A stretch of DNA of 64,000 nt from Evansella sp041820985 (GCF_041820985.1 NZ_JBGUAU010000024.1:1-64000), one strand, 5' to 3'. Counted from the first letter of the stretch, positions 1-8,199 are shown. Notes: a model not told the origin generated them from the sequence alone. Program-made: numbers and translations.

Positions 1-66
1 TAAATCGACTTTTTCACTGGTCTCGGACGGTTCCCATTCGCTTTCATCTTGTTCTTCAAATTTCAT
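1..66 (-). CDS. possible N-terminus of a gene running off the window
   Basis: From an ATG at 66 the minus strand is open to the window edge for 22 codons, beginning MKFEEQDESEWEPSE. The peptide is acidic and I do not recognise it. The ribosome binding site is weak (AGAAG about 4 bases before the ATG). The frame lies 38 bases downstream of the RAYT gene in the same direction, with the REP palindrome between them. It could also be chance coding. Confidence 0.25.
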   Translation of the reverse strand, partial: MKFEEQDESEWEPSETSEKVDL

Positions 67-75
67 TAATCTTCT

Positions 76-106
76 GAGGCAAACGTGGACTGTTCCTGTT
101 TGCCTC
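76..106. repeat. REP-like palindrome overlapping the RAYT stop codon
   Basis: Arms GAGGCAAAC (76-84) and GTTTGCCTC (98-106) are perfect inverted repeats around a 13-base spacer. Read on the minus strand the spacer is AGGAACAGTCCAC, which matches the core of the other copies in this window (GAGAACCGTCCCC) at most positions. The last two bases overlap the RAYT stop codon (105-107), so the transposase mRNA would end in this hairpin. Confidence 0.8.
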
Positions 107-881
107 ATGCTTTATACACTAGATTCACAGATATACCTAATATTCTTGCTACCTGTTTCTGGGAGACTCCTTCTACCTTTTTAATTTCCCTTAATATCGC
201 TGTTCTATGAATTCTGGATAAGGTCTTTACATGTGCTATTTCCATCCTTCCAAGTACCCTTTTTATTTCCGTTCTTACTTCTTCATCTGATAATCTTCTA
301 ACATAGTGATGGTCATCCAGGCATTGATCATCATTCCTTCGTTCATTAAACTCCTTGAATAATTCCATCGCTTGAGTTCGATCCTTAGAAAACAGTCCTA
401 ATATAAAATCAGGATCCAACAGCTTTTGAGGGTATACCTTAACTCCGTAATAACCATTACAGCTACTCCACTTCCATTGCTGTACCTCGTCTACCATCTT
501 TGCTTTCACTGGATTTTGATGAATGTACCGCACAACTGTCCGTAAATATTGGTCTGTTTCTACATTCTCACTTCTAAATCTATCTTGAAATAAGTGACCC
601 CTTGTTCGATACTTCCAGTTATAATGCGAAACGAAGCATACTCCAATCCTTTTCATTGTAGTGGATATACTTTCATCCCCTTCTTTAATTAATAAATGGA
701 CATGGTTACTCATTAAACACCAAGCAAATACTTTAAGACCCATGCGCTTTTTATATTTCATGATAGTATCTAAAAAAGCTAATCGATCCTCATCATCATG
801 AAATATTTCCTGCCCATTTGCTCCTCTCCACATGATGTGATAGATTTTTGTCTTACTCTTCTTCCTCGCTTCACGGGGCAT
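105..881 (-). CDS. REP-associated tyrosine transposase (RAYT, Y1/IS200-like HUH family)
   Basis: The N-terminal half is a Y1 HUH single-strand DNA transposase domain: YHIMWRGANGQEIF near residue 17, the metal-binding SNHVHLL motif near residue 60, and RYIHQNPVKAKMV near residue 120 carrying the likely nucleophilic tyrosine. The C-terminal ~60 residues end in a helix-turn-helix (VSQKQVARILGISVNLVYKA). About 258 residues is typical for RAYTs, which are single-copy genes linked to REP palindromes rather than true insertion sequences. ATG at 881 is preferred over GTG at 890 because GAGGTG lies 6 bases before it. The gene ends inside a REP palindrome, and related palindromes are scattered to 22.5 kb. 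The frame is intact, so the enzyme could be active; that is inference. Confidence 0.88.
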   Translation of the reverse strand: MPREARKKSKTKIYHIMWRGANGQEIFHDDEDRLAFLDTIMKYKKRMGLKVFAWCLMSNHVHLLIKEGDESISTTMKRIGVCFVSHYNWKYRTRGHLFQDRFRSENVETDQYLRTVVRYIHQNPVKAKMVDEVQQWKWSSCNGYYGVKVYPQKLLDPDFILGLFSKDRTQAMELFKEFNERRNDDQCLDDHHYVRRLSDEEVRTEIKRVLGRMEIAHVKTLSRIHRTAILREIKKVEGVSQKQVARILGISVNLVYKA

Positions 882-915
882 AGAAATCACCTCAATATTT
901 GCACGTATTTTTTAT

Positions 916-2454
916 TTAATATAAAGCATTGTGTTCTCCTGTTAAACTATTACTCGTATTAACAACTATCTTCCTCAAAGAAAATGCCTCCATTAATGCC
1001 TCATTGTTGATCATCTCACTACCATTTAAGTCCGCAATTGTTCTTGCTAATCTAATAATCTTTATTTGGACCCGATTACTTAATCCTTTTTGAATACAGA
1101 CTCTTTGTAATAGGTGGTGCTGTTCACTCGTTAATGGAGAATGATTTATTAGTTTTTCAAAGGGAACACTGCCATTACATGCTTCCATCCCATACCGATT
1201 GTATTGTATATCCCTAGCAGATTGAACACGCTTTTTTATATCATCTGATGATTCAATTCCTCGGAAGATATGCCCTTTGAGATTTACAGATTTTAATGTT
1301 AACAAAATATCAATTCGTTCTAATATTGGGCCGGAAACTCTATTTTTATAACTATTTATTTGTTTTTCAGAGCATGTACAATATTGGGTAGTGGAGCCTA
1401 GATACCCACATGGGCATGGGTTCATCGCAGCGATAAAGATAAATTTTGCGGGATAGGTGACTGTGGAGTGAACGCGGCTGATCGTAACCTTTTCATTCTC
1501 AAGTGGTTGTCTTAGCATATCTAATGTTTTCTTTGAAAATTCACCAAGCTCGTCCATGAACAGAACCCCATGATGAGCTAAAGAAACTTCTCCTGGTTTT
1601 GGGTTAGTGCCTCCTCCGATAAGTGATACGGCTGATGCTGAATGATGAGGATGTCGATATGGTGGTGAAGTGAGTGAATGATAGGATGCCCCTGCTAATT
1701 GGTAGAGGCTGATCTTCTCGAGTTGTGCTTCTTTTGATAGTGGTGGTAGGATCGATACGAATGTTTCCGACAGAAGACTTTTCCCACATCCAGGTGGACC
1801 ATCCATTAATACAAAATGATTACCAGCAGCCGCAATCTCAAGCGCTCGCTTGGCCAATTTATGACCAATGATTTGATTAAAGTCACGTTGCACTACCTGC
1901 TTTTCCTCCACTATCGTTTTTTCTTGGATAAATGGGAGTGGTTGCCTTCCAGCTATATGATCGATGGCATCTTGTATACTAGATATGTATATAAGTTCTA
2001 GATTAGAGATTTCTACACTGGGGATAGAAGGATCAAAGGGGAGATATAGTTTTCTAAGTTTTAATTTCTTTGCTGCTAAAATGGCTGCAATTATCCCTTC
2101 CACTGGTAGAACCGATCCATCAAGAGACAGTGCACCAATGAATCCAGCATCATCAGGTATCTTCTCTTTCATAAAATGACCACTCTTCAATATCCCAATT
2201 GCAATAGCAAGATCAAATAATGGACCATTTTTCTTTACTTCGGAAGGAGAGAGATTAATCACAATTTTGAGTTCAACTAAAGGGAACCCTAAGCTATACA
2301 ATGCTGATGATACACGTTCCTTGGACTCTTTCACAGATGCATCAGGAAGCCCAACTACGACAATAGACTCCACACCTTCTATGACCTGGACTTCCACTTG
2401 AACACGATAACCTTCCAAGCCTTTTAAACCAATACTCGTAACCTTAGCTGACAT
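916..2454 (-). CDS. YifB/ComM family Mg-chelatase-like AAA ATPase
   Basis: 512 residues, the usual size for the YifB/ComM family. The N-terminal ChlI-like domain (to about residue 180) is followed by a Mg-chelatase ATPase core with Walker A GPPGCGKSLL (about residue 218) and Walker B VLFMDELGEF, and a cysteine cluster PCPCGYLGS...YCTC. The C-terminal domain (RVQIKIIRLARTIADL) is the Mg_chelatase_C module. In proteobacteria ComM is a helicase that helps branch migration in natural transformation; the role in Bacilli is less clear. ATG at 2454 is chosen over 2458-2460 because GGAGG sits 7 bases upstream of it but directly abuts the first ATG. It is 35 bases upstream of the RAYT gene start in the same direction. 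Confidence 0.93.
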   Translation of the reverse strand: MSAKVTSIGLKGLEGYRVQVEVQVIEGVESIVVVGLPDASVKESKERVSSALYSLGFPLVELKIVINLSPSEVKKNGPLFDLAIAIGILKSGHFMKEKIPDDAGFIGALSLDGSVLPVEGIIAAILAAKKLKLRKLYLPFDPSIPSVEISNLELIYISSIQDAIDHIAGRQPLPFIQEKTIVEEKQVVQRDFNQIIGHKLAKRALEIAAAGNHFVLMDGPPGCGKSLLSETFVSILPPLSKEAQLEKISLYQLAGASYHSLTSPPYRHPHHSASAVSLIGGGTNPKPGEVSLAHHGVLFMDELGEFSKKTLDMLRQPLENEKVTISRVHSTVTYPAKFIFIAAMNPCPCGYLGSTTQYCTCSEKQINSYKNRVSGPILERIDILLTLKSVNLKGHIFRGIESSDDIKKRVQSARDIQYNRYGMEACNGSVPFEKLINHSPLTSEQHHLLQRVCIQKGLSNRVQIKIIRLARTIADLNGSEMINNEALMEAFSLRKIVVNTSNSLTGEHNALY

Positions 2455-2527
2455 AATCATTCCTCCAATATTGGAAAACTAGTATTAAAATTATTAAAGA
2501 TAAAGTATAATTTTTTTGTATTTAGAA

Positions 2528-2705
2528 AGTTGTCCAGCTCCAGGCGCCATCGGCTCGTGTCAAATAACCTGCACGATTAAAAGTAAAAAGCACTTTTTAT
2601 CGTGCAGAACATTTGCATTTCGCCGATAGGCAGGATGTAGACATGACGCCGTGCCCACAGGACGTGGGCTGTTCTTAGGCCGAATTGGGGCGCCTTGCGC
2701 TTTTC
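2528..2705. repeat. GC-rich structured intergenic repeat
   Basis: A 178-base block much richer in GC than its surroundings, starting TTGTCCAGCTCCAGGCGCC and ending GGGGCGCCTTGCGCTTTTC. It holds nested inverted repeats: CTGCACGAT/ATCGTGCAG around 2570-2606 and GCCCACAGGACGTGGGC at 2653-2669. The two ends share the same GGCGCC hexamer. It resembles the TAGCTCCAGCGCC...GCGCTTGCGC repeats common between genes in Bacillaceae. No reading frame of note. Function unknown. Confidence 0.6.
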
Positions 2706-2876
2706 TTATTTATTGATATAACTTCGGGCTCATGGGAAAAAAGATCTTCAGAAGAGAGTTTCTTTGGATAACTGGAAGTTCTAGGAAATAGTTGTAAAGA
2801 GTATTATCGAAGTTGTGACTGGGGATTTTTTCTATGTTACAATCATACACTAAAATGTTCAACATTTCACTAATTA

Positions 2877-2957
2877 TTATATGGAACTATTCAATATCAA
2901 TTTCGGCAAACGAGAACCGTCCCCGTTTGTCACGAACGAGAACCGTCCCCGTTTGCC
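2877..2957 (+). repeat. tandem pair of REP-like palindromes with conserved flank
   Basis: Copy one (2905-2931) has arms GGCAAAC/GTTTGTC around GAGAACCGTCCCC. Copy two (2932-2957) keeps the core and right arm GTTTGCC but has a damaged left arm. Bases 2877-2929, including about 28 bases of non-palindromic flank, recur without change at 22418-22470. Confidence 0.8.
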
Positions 2958-2975
2958 CAATCTCGTGAAAATAAA

Positions 2976-2984
2976 TGGTATAAT
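2976..2984 (+). promoter_or_regulatory. extended -10 promoter for the two-component operon
   Basis: TGGTATAAT fits an extended sigma-A -10 (TGnTATAAT) 31 bases before the GTG start of the sensor kinase. No good -35 is present at 16-18 bases; the right arm of the REP repeat (TTGCCC) lies about 20 bases upstream. Confidence 0.5.
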
Positions 2985-3015
2985 TTAAGAAGAAAAACGG
3001 AAAGGTGGGTTGGCT

Positions 3016-4524
3016 GTGGCTTCAGAAGCACGAGAAAAAGAGTTACTTACGTTAAAAATAATCGCTGAAACACTAAACAAATGTAACGATGTAACAGAGA
3101 TGTTGTCCTCTGTCCTTGATGAGCTACTCGAAGTGACAGGGCTTGCGGCTGGCTGGATTTTTCTCAGTGAAGCACAGCGCAACTATGAGTGTGCTGCTGA
3201 CTGCAACCTCCCCCCTGCTCTCACCTTAGAGGACAAAAAGCCAATGCGACAAGGTGGCTGCTGGTGTCTAGATCGATATTGGTCCGGAGAGTTAACTAAT
3301 GCAGTCAATATAATTGAGTGTAAGCGGCTAGAAGATGCAGTTAAGCTATCATCTGGGGATACTAGAGGCATTACCCATCACGCTACTGTACCTTTAAAGG
3401 CCGGAACAGAAATGTTCGGTCTCCTTAATGTGGCTTCCCCTAACAAGGTACATTTTCTCGAGGATGAACTTGCACTATTGGAATCAGTTGCTTATCAAAT
3501 TGGAACTGCCATTAAACGAACAAAGCTATATGAAGCACAACAAAATAGAGTAAAGGATTTCTCAAAGCTAGATGTTGCTACAAGAGAACTAAAGAAACTT
3601 AGTGACCTAGATACATTCTCAGAAGACGCCGCTAAAAACATAAAAGTTGCCTTCAAATTCCATGATGTTCAATTATTTATAGCTGGCAGTACGTTAAACG
3701 AGATAGACTCGGATAACTCCCTTGTTTTTGAAGCGCGAACAAAAAGGAAAATCATCTCACTACAGCGTCAAGATATGTACCATATTGCTATCCCAATTAT
3801 AAATGGAGAGGAAGTTAGTGGGGTTCTAGCTATTGAAATGATAGATAATCAGATTACTAGTGATGATATACTAACTGCCCTTGCAGAACATCTTTCTCTT
3901 GCAATCGAAAATGTTAAACTACATAAAAAGCAACAAGAGCTAACTGTCTTGGAAGAGCGGAATCGACTTGCTCGTGACCTTCATGACTCTGTCTCTCAGG
4001 CGTTATTCTCCTTATCCCTAACAACAAAAGGTGCAAAGCATTTATACAGCAATGATCCAGTGTTAAAGGATATGTTTGAGAGTATTCAACTGTTATCCCA
4101 TACAGCCTTGAGCGAAATGAGAACTTTGATCTGGCAATTGCGGCCACCAGGACTAGAAGATGGCGTTATTACAGCTCTAAAAAAGTATGGAAATAACCTA
4201 GGCCTCCTGGTAAATGTCCAAAACGAAGGTGTAGCTACCTTACCTAAAACGATTGAGGAAGCAATTTGGCGGATTGGCCAAGAGTGCTTAAATAATATAT
4301 GTAAGCATGCAAAAACAGAGCGTGTCGAACTTCAATCGATGATAACAAAACATAAGGTTCGAATGACAGTAGAGGATCTTGGTGTCGGATTTGATTCTGA
4401 TAATGTCACCACCTCGATTGGTCTAACTGGAATGCGAGAGAGAACGATCGCATTGGGCGGTGAATTTAAACTAGAAAGTGAGATTGGTAAAGGAACAAAA
4501 GTGACCGTTGTGTTACCAATCTAA
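3016..4524 (+). CDS. cytoplasmic GAF-domain sensor histidine kinase, NarL-partner class (YhcY-like)
   Basis: About 502 residues without membrane segments. Residues ~15-165 form a GAF domain with several cysteines (ADCNLPP, GGCWCLD, NIIECKR); a second, weaker GAF-like region spans about 180-300. The HisKA_3 dimerisation box is ERNRLARDLHDSVSQALF, the His being the phosphoacceptor, followed by the four-helix part and an HATPase_c domain ending in LGVGFD and GLTGMRERTIALGGEF. GTG at 3016 is preferred over TTG at 3010 because AAAGGTGG ends 7 bases before it. It is followed 17 bases later by its response regulator. The signal is not evident; the clustered cysteines hint at redox or metal sensing, which is inference. 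Confidence 0.88.
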   Translation: MASEAREKELLTLKIIAETLNKCNDVTEMLSSVLDELLEVTGLAAGWIFLSEAQRNYECAADCNLPPALTLEDKKPMRQGGCWCLDRYWSGELTNAVNIIECKRLEDAVKLSSGDTRGITHHATVPLKAGTEMFGLLNVASPNKVHFLEDELALLESVAYQIGTAIKRTKLYEAQQNRVKDFSKLDVATRELKKLSDLDTFSEDAAKNIKVAFKFHDVQLFIAGSTLNEIDSDNSLVFEARTKRKIISLQRQDMYHIAIPIINGEEVSGVLAIEMIDNQITSDDILTALAEHLSLAIENVKLHKKQQELTVLEERNRLARDLHDSVSQALFSLSLTTKGAKHLYSNDPVLKDMFESIQLLSHTALSEMRTLIWQLRPPGLEDGVITALKKYGNNLGLLVNVQNEGVATLPKTIEEAIWRIGQECLNNICKHAKTERVELQSMITKHKVRMTVEDLGVGFDSDNVTTSIGLTGMRERTIALGGEFKLESEIGKGTKVTVVLPI

Positions 4525-4541
4525 GGGGGATCGTCATAGTT

Positions 4542-5186
4542 ATGGAGATTAAAGTATTGTTGGTGGATGACCACCTTATGGTTTTACAGGGCCTACGTTT
4601 TTTTCTATCTACTCAAAAGGACATCCTAGTTGTTGGTGAAGCGTCGAATGGACGGGGGGCTGTTGAAAAAACGACGGAATTAAAGCCTGACGTTGTGTTG
4701 ATGGATCTTGATATGCCTGTATTAAATGGTGTAGAGGCAACAAGTGAGATTAAGTCCACACACCCTGATGTGAAGATCATCATCCTTACAAGTTTTTCCG
4801 ATCAAGACCATGTCGTTCCTGCTATTCGCGCTGGTGCTAGTGGTTATCAGTTAAAAGATATTGACCCCGATCAACTTGCTGACACAATCAGGGGCGCGTA
4901 TCATGGAACAACTCAAATGCATCCACAGGTCGCAAATCAACTCATGTCCCATATCGCTTCAGTCGGTAAAGACGACGATAACCTCATTGATAAATTGACG
5001 AACCGAGAGGAAGAAGTTCTTCGCCTCATTGCCAGAGGTAGAAGTAACAAGGAAATAGCAACTAATCTTTTTATTACGGAAAAAACAGTGAAAACGCACG
5101 TCAGTAATATCTTGTCCAAGCTTCAGGTGAGCGACCGTACCCAGGCTGCCATTTATGCCATGAAGCATGGATATGATAAGCTCTGA
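4542..5186 (+). CDS. NarL/FixJ-type response regulator with LuxR HTH
   Basis: 214 residues. The receiver domain (1-120) has the acidic pair in LLVDDH, the phosphoacceptor Asp in VVLMDLDMP (about residue 55), a Thr/Ser in IILTSFS and the Lys in YQLKDI. The C-terminal LuxR-type helix-turn-helix is LTNREEEVLRLIARGRSNKE followed by TEKTVKTHVSNIL. GGGGG lies 13 bases before the ATG. It forms a two-gene operon with the GAF kinase and is followed by a strong terminator, so its targets are not implied by co-transcription. Organisation resembles YhcY/YhcZ of B. subtilis, but assignment to that pair is inference. Confidence 0.9.
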   Translation: MEIKVLLVDDHLMVLQGLRFFLSTQKDILVVGEASNGRGAVEKTTELKPDVVLMDLDMPVLNGVEATSEIKSTHPDVKIIILTSFSDQDHVVPAIRAGASGYQLKDIDPDQLADTIRGAYHGTTQMHPQVANQLMSHIASVGKDDDNLIDKLTNREEEVLRLIARGRSNKEIATNLFITEKTVKTHVSNILSKLQVSDRTQAAIYAMKHGYDKL

Positions 5187-5222
5187 AGTGATACATGTAC
5201 CTCAGTCTAAAGTCGTAGAGAC

Positions 5223-5250
5223 GGTCCTGCAATTGTTGTAGGGCCTTTTC
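5223..5250 (+). terminator. rho-independent terminator of the two-component operon
   Basis: GGTCCTGCAA and TTGTAGGGCC pair over 10 positions (two G-U) around a 3-base loop, followed by TTTTC, 36 bases after the response regulator stop. Confidence 0.8.
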
Positions 5251-5354
5251 TGTATGTCATTTTCATTCTCATTGCCGAGGTTGGATAAGGCCCTTCTATT
5301 TACAATAGGAGTAAGAAATCAAACTTACTAAACATAGAAAAAAGGTTGTTATTG

Positions 5355-6101
5355 ATGAAAAAAGAACAAGTTGTTATTATAACAGGGGCATCGAGAGGAC
5401 TTGGTAAAGCACTCACTCTCGCATTCGCAAAACAAGGAGCTAAGCTAGCCATTTGTAGTAGAGGACAGAAGGATCTCGTGGCTGTGAGAAAAGAGGCATT
5501 AAAAATTGGCGCCGCTGATGTTCTAGCTGTAAACGCAGATGCATCGAATGCACGAGATATCGACCGGTTTATTTCCTTAATTGAACTATCCTTTGGCCAT
5601 ATTGATGTACTTATCAACAATGCATCCACAGTTGGAACTAGTCCCATACCCTATCTATTGGATACAACAGAAAAGGATTTTCAAGATATTATCAACATAA
5701 ATACCACCGGACCATTCTTAATGACCAAACGTGTCCTACCTGGCATGCTACAAAAAGGGATTGGTTCTATCATCAATGTCACCTCCGAAGCTGGAAAAAC
5801 TGGATATGCAGGTTGGGGAGTTTACGGAATCTCGAAGTTTGCCCTCGAAGGAATGACGGAAACGTGGGCGGATGAGGTTAACGATACAGGCATTAGAATC
5901 AATATGGTTGACCCTGGAGAAATGGATACAGAAATGCATGCCCTTGCCGTACCAGAGTGTGATTATGAGCTTGCATTGCCTGAGGAGGTCGTTGACGTAT
6001 TTTTATACCTCGCCTCAGATGACAGTAAGATGATCAATGGACAACGTTTTGAAGCACGGGAGTTCACTCCCGTCTCTGCTTCTAAGGGGGCAATCCAATG
6101 A
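5355..6101 (+). CDS. short-chain dehydrogenase/reductase (SDR)
   Basis: 248 residues, classical SDR size. It has the cofactor motif TGASRGLG near residue 10, an NNAS motif near residue 85, Ser in NVTSEAG and the catalytic YGISK near residue 150. An Arg in SRGQKD after the second strand suggests NADPH, which is inference. ATG at 5355 is preferred over TTG codons at 5346 and 5352 because AAAGG lies 9 bases upstream. Its stop overlaps the ATG of the QueA-like gene (ATGA), so the two are translationally coupled and probably act in one pathway. The C-terminus (FEAREFTPVSASKGAIQ) is longer than in minimal SDRs. Substrate unknown. Confidence 0.85.
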   Translation: MKKEQVVIITGASRGLGKALTLAFAKQGAKLAICSRGQKDLVAVRKEALKIGAADVLAVNADASNARDIDRFISLIELSFGHIDVLINNASTVGTSPIPYLLDTTEKDFQDIININTTGPFLMTKRVLPGMLQKGIGSIINVTSEAGKTGYAGWGVYGISKFALEGMTETWADEVNDTGIRINMVDPGEMDTEMHALAVPECDYELALPEEVVDVFLYLASDDSKMINGQRFEAREFTPVSASKGAIQ

Positions 6102-7132
6102 ACACATTACGAGCGACCTCCTTTGTCGTACCTGAAAGCTTGAACGCCTCCTCCCCACCTGAAATACGACTCGGTCGTCGGGATTATGTAAAAATGATGA
6201 TGCTGGATCGAGTAACTGGCAATTTTATTAATACTCGATTTGATAAACTTCCTGACTTCTTACAAGAAGGAGATTTGTTAGTACTCAATAACAGTAGAAC
6301 GATCCCAGCTGTTTTTCATGTAAATGTCTTGAGAAATGGACTTGTTTGGAAGAAAAATAAAGAGGTCCGGCTTGCGAGATGTATCGCAAAAAATGTATGG
6401 CAAGTACTAATTCCAGATTTGCAGCTGAGGAAAGAGGATGTACTACTTTTTTCAGAAGGCTTACGAGCACGAGTAAATGCTGTAGAGGAGCCTTTTACTG
6501 TTGTAGAATTTTCACTTTGCGGTACCCAGCTTTTTAATGAGCTGTATACTATGGTTGAGCCTGTTCGTTATGAATATATTCATGAACCTTGGGAACTTGA
6601 TTACTACCAAACGGTGTACGCTACAGTACCAGGTTCGGTTGAGATGCCTTCAGCAGGCAGGGCCTTTAGTTGGGAGTTACTACAGACATTGCGAAAACGA
6701 GGGATCAAAACGGCATATTTACAGCTGCATACAGGATTAAGCTATTTGCTTGATGATCGCTGGCATCAGCATCCTTCTAGCAATAAGGAGAGATATGAAA
6801 TTCCTGCTACAACACTTGCGGCAACCAAACAGACAAAAGAGAACGGTGGTCGTGTCATCGCAGTTGGAACAACTGTTGTTCGAGCATTAGAGTCAGTAGC
6901 GGCTTTGCCTGATTCTAAGAACCATTCTGGCTGGACTGACCTGTACATTAATGACAACACTGCCCTTCGTACTGTAGATGGATTGATCACCGGATTTCAT
7001 GAACCTGAAGCGAGCCATCTTGATATGTTGTCGGCTTTCATTGACCGAGAACAGTTAATTACCGCCTACCATCAAGCAATTGATTCAGGATATTTATGGC
7101 ATGAATTTGGCGATATTAATCTCATTTTATAG
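6098..7132 (+). CDS. QueA-like S-adenosylmethionine:tRNA ribosyltransferase-isomerase paralogue
   Basis: 344 residues, about the length of QueA (epoxyqueuosine step of queuosine synthesis). It keeps the fold's landmarks: GDLLVLNNSRTIPAVF near residue 50, YQTVYA near 170, and GGRVIAVGTTVVRALES near 250. Motifs that are nearly constant in true QueA are altered: GLHFT becomes GRAFS, LHVGLGTF becomes LHTGLSYL, and NFHLPxSSL becomes GFHEPEASH. This points to a divergent paralogue, perhaps with another substrate. True queA normally sits beside tgt and ruvB; here the neighbours are an SDR (4-base overlap) and a VOC protein 15 bases downstream. A role in tRNA modification should not be assumed. Confidence 0.75.
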   Translation: MNTLRATSFVVPESLNASSPPEIRLGRRDYVKMMMLDRVTGNFINTRFDKLPDFLQEGDLLVLNNSRTIPAVFHVNVLRNGLVWKKNKEVRLARCIAKNVWQVLIPDLQLRKEDVLLFSEGLRARVNAVEEPFTVVEFSLCGTQLFNELYTMVEPVRYEYIHEPWELDYYQTVYATVPGSVEMPSAGRAFSWELLQTLRKRGIKTAYLQLHTGLSYLLDDRWHQHPSSNKERYEIPATTLAATKQTKENGGRVIAVGTTVVRALESVAALPDSKNHSGWTDLYINDNTALRTVDGLITGFHEPEASHLDMLSAFIDREQLITAYHQAIDSGYLWHEFGDINLIL

Positions 7133-7147
7133 CTGGAGGATCACAGG

Positions 7148-7516
7148 ATGATATTCAAGCTTCACCATATTGGTATAGAAGTGGAAAACCTGAGTGTTGC
7201 TGTGAAGTATTATGTAGAGGAATTGGGTTTTCATGAGAAGCTGAGCTTGGAATTTTTTAGGGAAAAGATCGTATTTCTTACTAACGGCGATATTTTTTTG
7301 GAATTACTCGAAACTTCATCTACTGAGGAAGGCCAGCCTTTTCATCTTGCACTGGAAACAAAAAATATGGATGCTGCTATTGAATTTTACAAAGGGGTTG
7401 GGGTTTCGTTGTGTGAAGGCCCTCACCTCTTAGACAATGGGTGGATAACCGGATTTTTTGCAGATAAGAACGGGTGGTATTTTGAAGTGATTGAAACAAG
7501 CGGGCGACATAGCTAG
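7148..7516 (+). CDS. VOC (glyoxalase/bleomycin resistance) family protein
   Basis: 122 residues with two beta-alpha-beta-beta-beta repeats. It opens FKLHHIGIEVENLSVAVKYY, with a metal-ligand-type His in HHIGI, continues with EELGF and IFLELLE, and closes with FFADKNGWYFEVIE; His in FHLALE and Glu in the last strand could complete a metal site. GGAGG lies 8 bases before the ATG. It is the third gene of the SDR/QueA-like set, 15 bases after the latter, so co-transcription is likely. VOC proteins include lyases, isomerases and dioxygenases; the reaction is not predictable here. Confidence 0.82.
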   Translation: MIFKLHHIGIEVENLSVAVKYYVEELGFHEKLSLEFFREKIVFLTNGDIFLELLETSSTEEGQPFHLALETKNMDAAIEFYKGVGVSLCEGPHLLDNGWITGFFADKNGWYFEVIETSGRHS

Positions 7517-7598
7517 GCGCATCACTTGTTTGTATAACAATATTCTATTCCTCTATTTCTTTACCTGAACGTCTTGTTACTTTCCATATATTTTATTT

Positions 7599-7741
7599 TT
7601 AGGGTTGCCATATTTCTAAGAGATTACCGTCTGGATCACAAAACCTAAAGTTTGTTCCAAAAGGCTGATTTACCGGAGTAGTTACTATGTTGACTCCGTA
7701 TTCCTTAAATCGTTTGTACATTTCTAGGATATGGGGAGTAA
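7599..7741 (-). pseudogene. C-terminal fragment of a second VOC-family gene
   Basis: The minus strand reads LEMYKRFKEYGVNIVTTP, then PVNQPFGTNFRFCDPDG and NLLEIWQP before a stop at 7599. This is the typical second half of a VOC protein (DPDGNLLE). There is no start: the frame runs into the REP repeat at 7742, where the homology ends. It is opposite in strand to the intact VOC gene and not a copy of it. It appears to be a deletion remnant. Confidence 0.7.
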
Positions 7742-7782
7742 GGCAAACGAGAACCGTCCCCGTTTGCCTCTCCCCGTTTGCC
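7742..7782 (+). repeat. REP-like palindrome with duplicated right arm at a gene breakpoint
   Basis: A full palindrome (7742-7768: GGCAAAC, GAGAACCGTCCCC, GTTTGCC) is followed by a second CCCCGTTTGCC (7772-7782). It lies exactly between two truncated genes, a VOC fragment on the left and a MarR fragment on the right. Confidence 0.85.
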
Positions 7783-8035
7783 TCAAAAACTGCTTAAAGA
7801 AGGTTATATTAAACGGAGTCAGATGAACCACAACAGGAAAGAAGTGTATTTCACCCTTTCGTCCAAAGGCAGGGGAATTTTTGAAATACACGCTAGGATG
7901 CACGAAATAATCGAACGTAGGTTCATCAAGGCGTTGGGCTCATTTTCTGAAGTGGAGCTGCAAGCCACGTTGAAATTTTTCCAAACGATGATCGATCAAA
8001 GAGACAATATCGTAAATGGTGATGGAAAGACATGA
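7783..8035 (+). pseudogene. C-terminal fragment of a MarR-family regulator
   Basis: The frame reads QKLLKEGYIKRSQMNHNR, KEVYFTLSSKGRGIFEIH and later FFQTMIDQRDNI. This matches the wing and C-terminal dimerisation helices of MarR regulators (D/N-x-R-x3 VxLTxKG). The first half with the recognition helix is missing; the frame begins inside the REP repeat and only a TTG (7778) could serve as a start, without a ribosome binding site. Probably non-functional. Confidence 0.65.
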
Positions 8036-8070
8036 GGGAACTGTCCACTTTCAACAGCCCATTTTCTGTT

Positions 8071-8199
8071 TCAACATAGTAATACTGCTTCTTGTATATC
8101 ATTTTGATATTGATTAGGGAAGCGATTATGATGAAGCTTCCAGAAACCATCAAAGTGATCTTTAAGAATCTTTTTAATAACACCACTACTCTGCTTCAT
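8071..8199 (-). pseudogene. N-terminal fragment resembling an IS91-type transposase
   Basis: From ATG at 8199, with GGGGAGG 8 bases upstream, 42 codons read MKQSSGVIKKILKDHFDGFW, KLHHNRFPNQYQND, IQEAVLLC and then stop at 8071. The pattern, a helical lead-in ending just before a cysteine, resembles the start of IS91-type transposases ahead of their zinc-binding domain. Nothing recognisable follows the stop. The family call is from memory of the pattern and is tentative. Confidence 0.4.

Noticed and set aside
6098..7132. Naming the QueA-like protein queA
   Set aside because: Several near-constant QueA motifs differ and the gene context is wrong for the queuosine pathway.
7926..8186. 86-codon minus-strand frame with a hydrophobic stretch
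   Set aside because: It overlaps the MarR fragment and the better supported 42-codon frame from ATG 8199, which has a strong binding site and transposase-like sequence.
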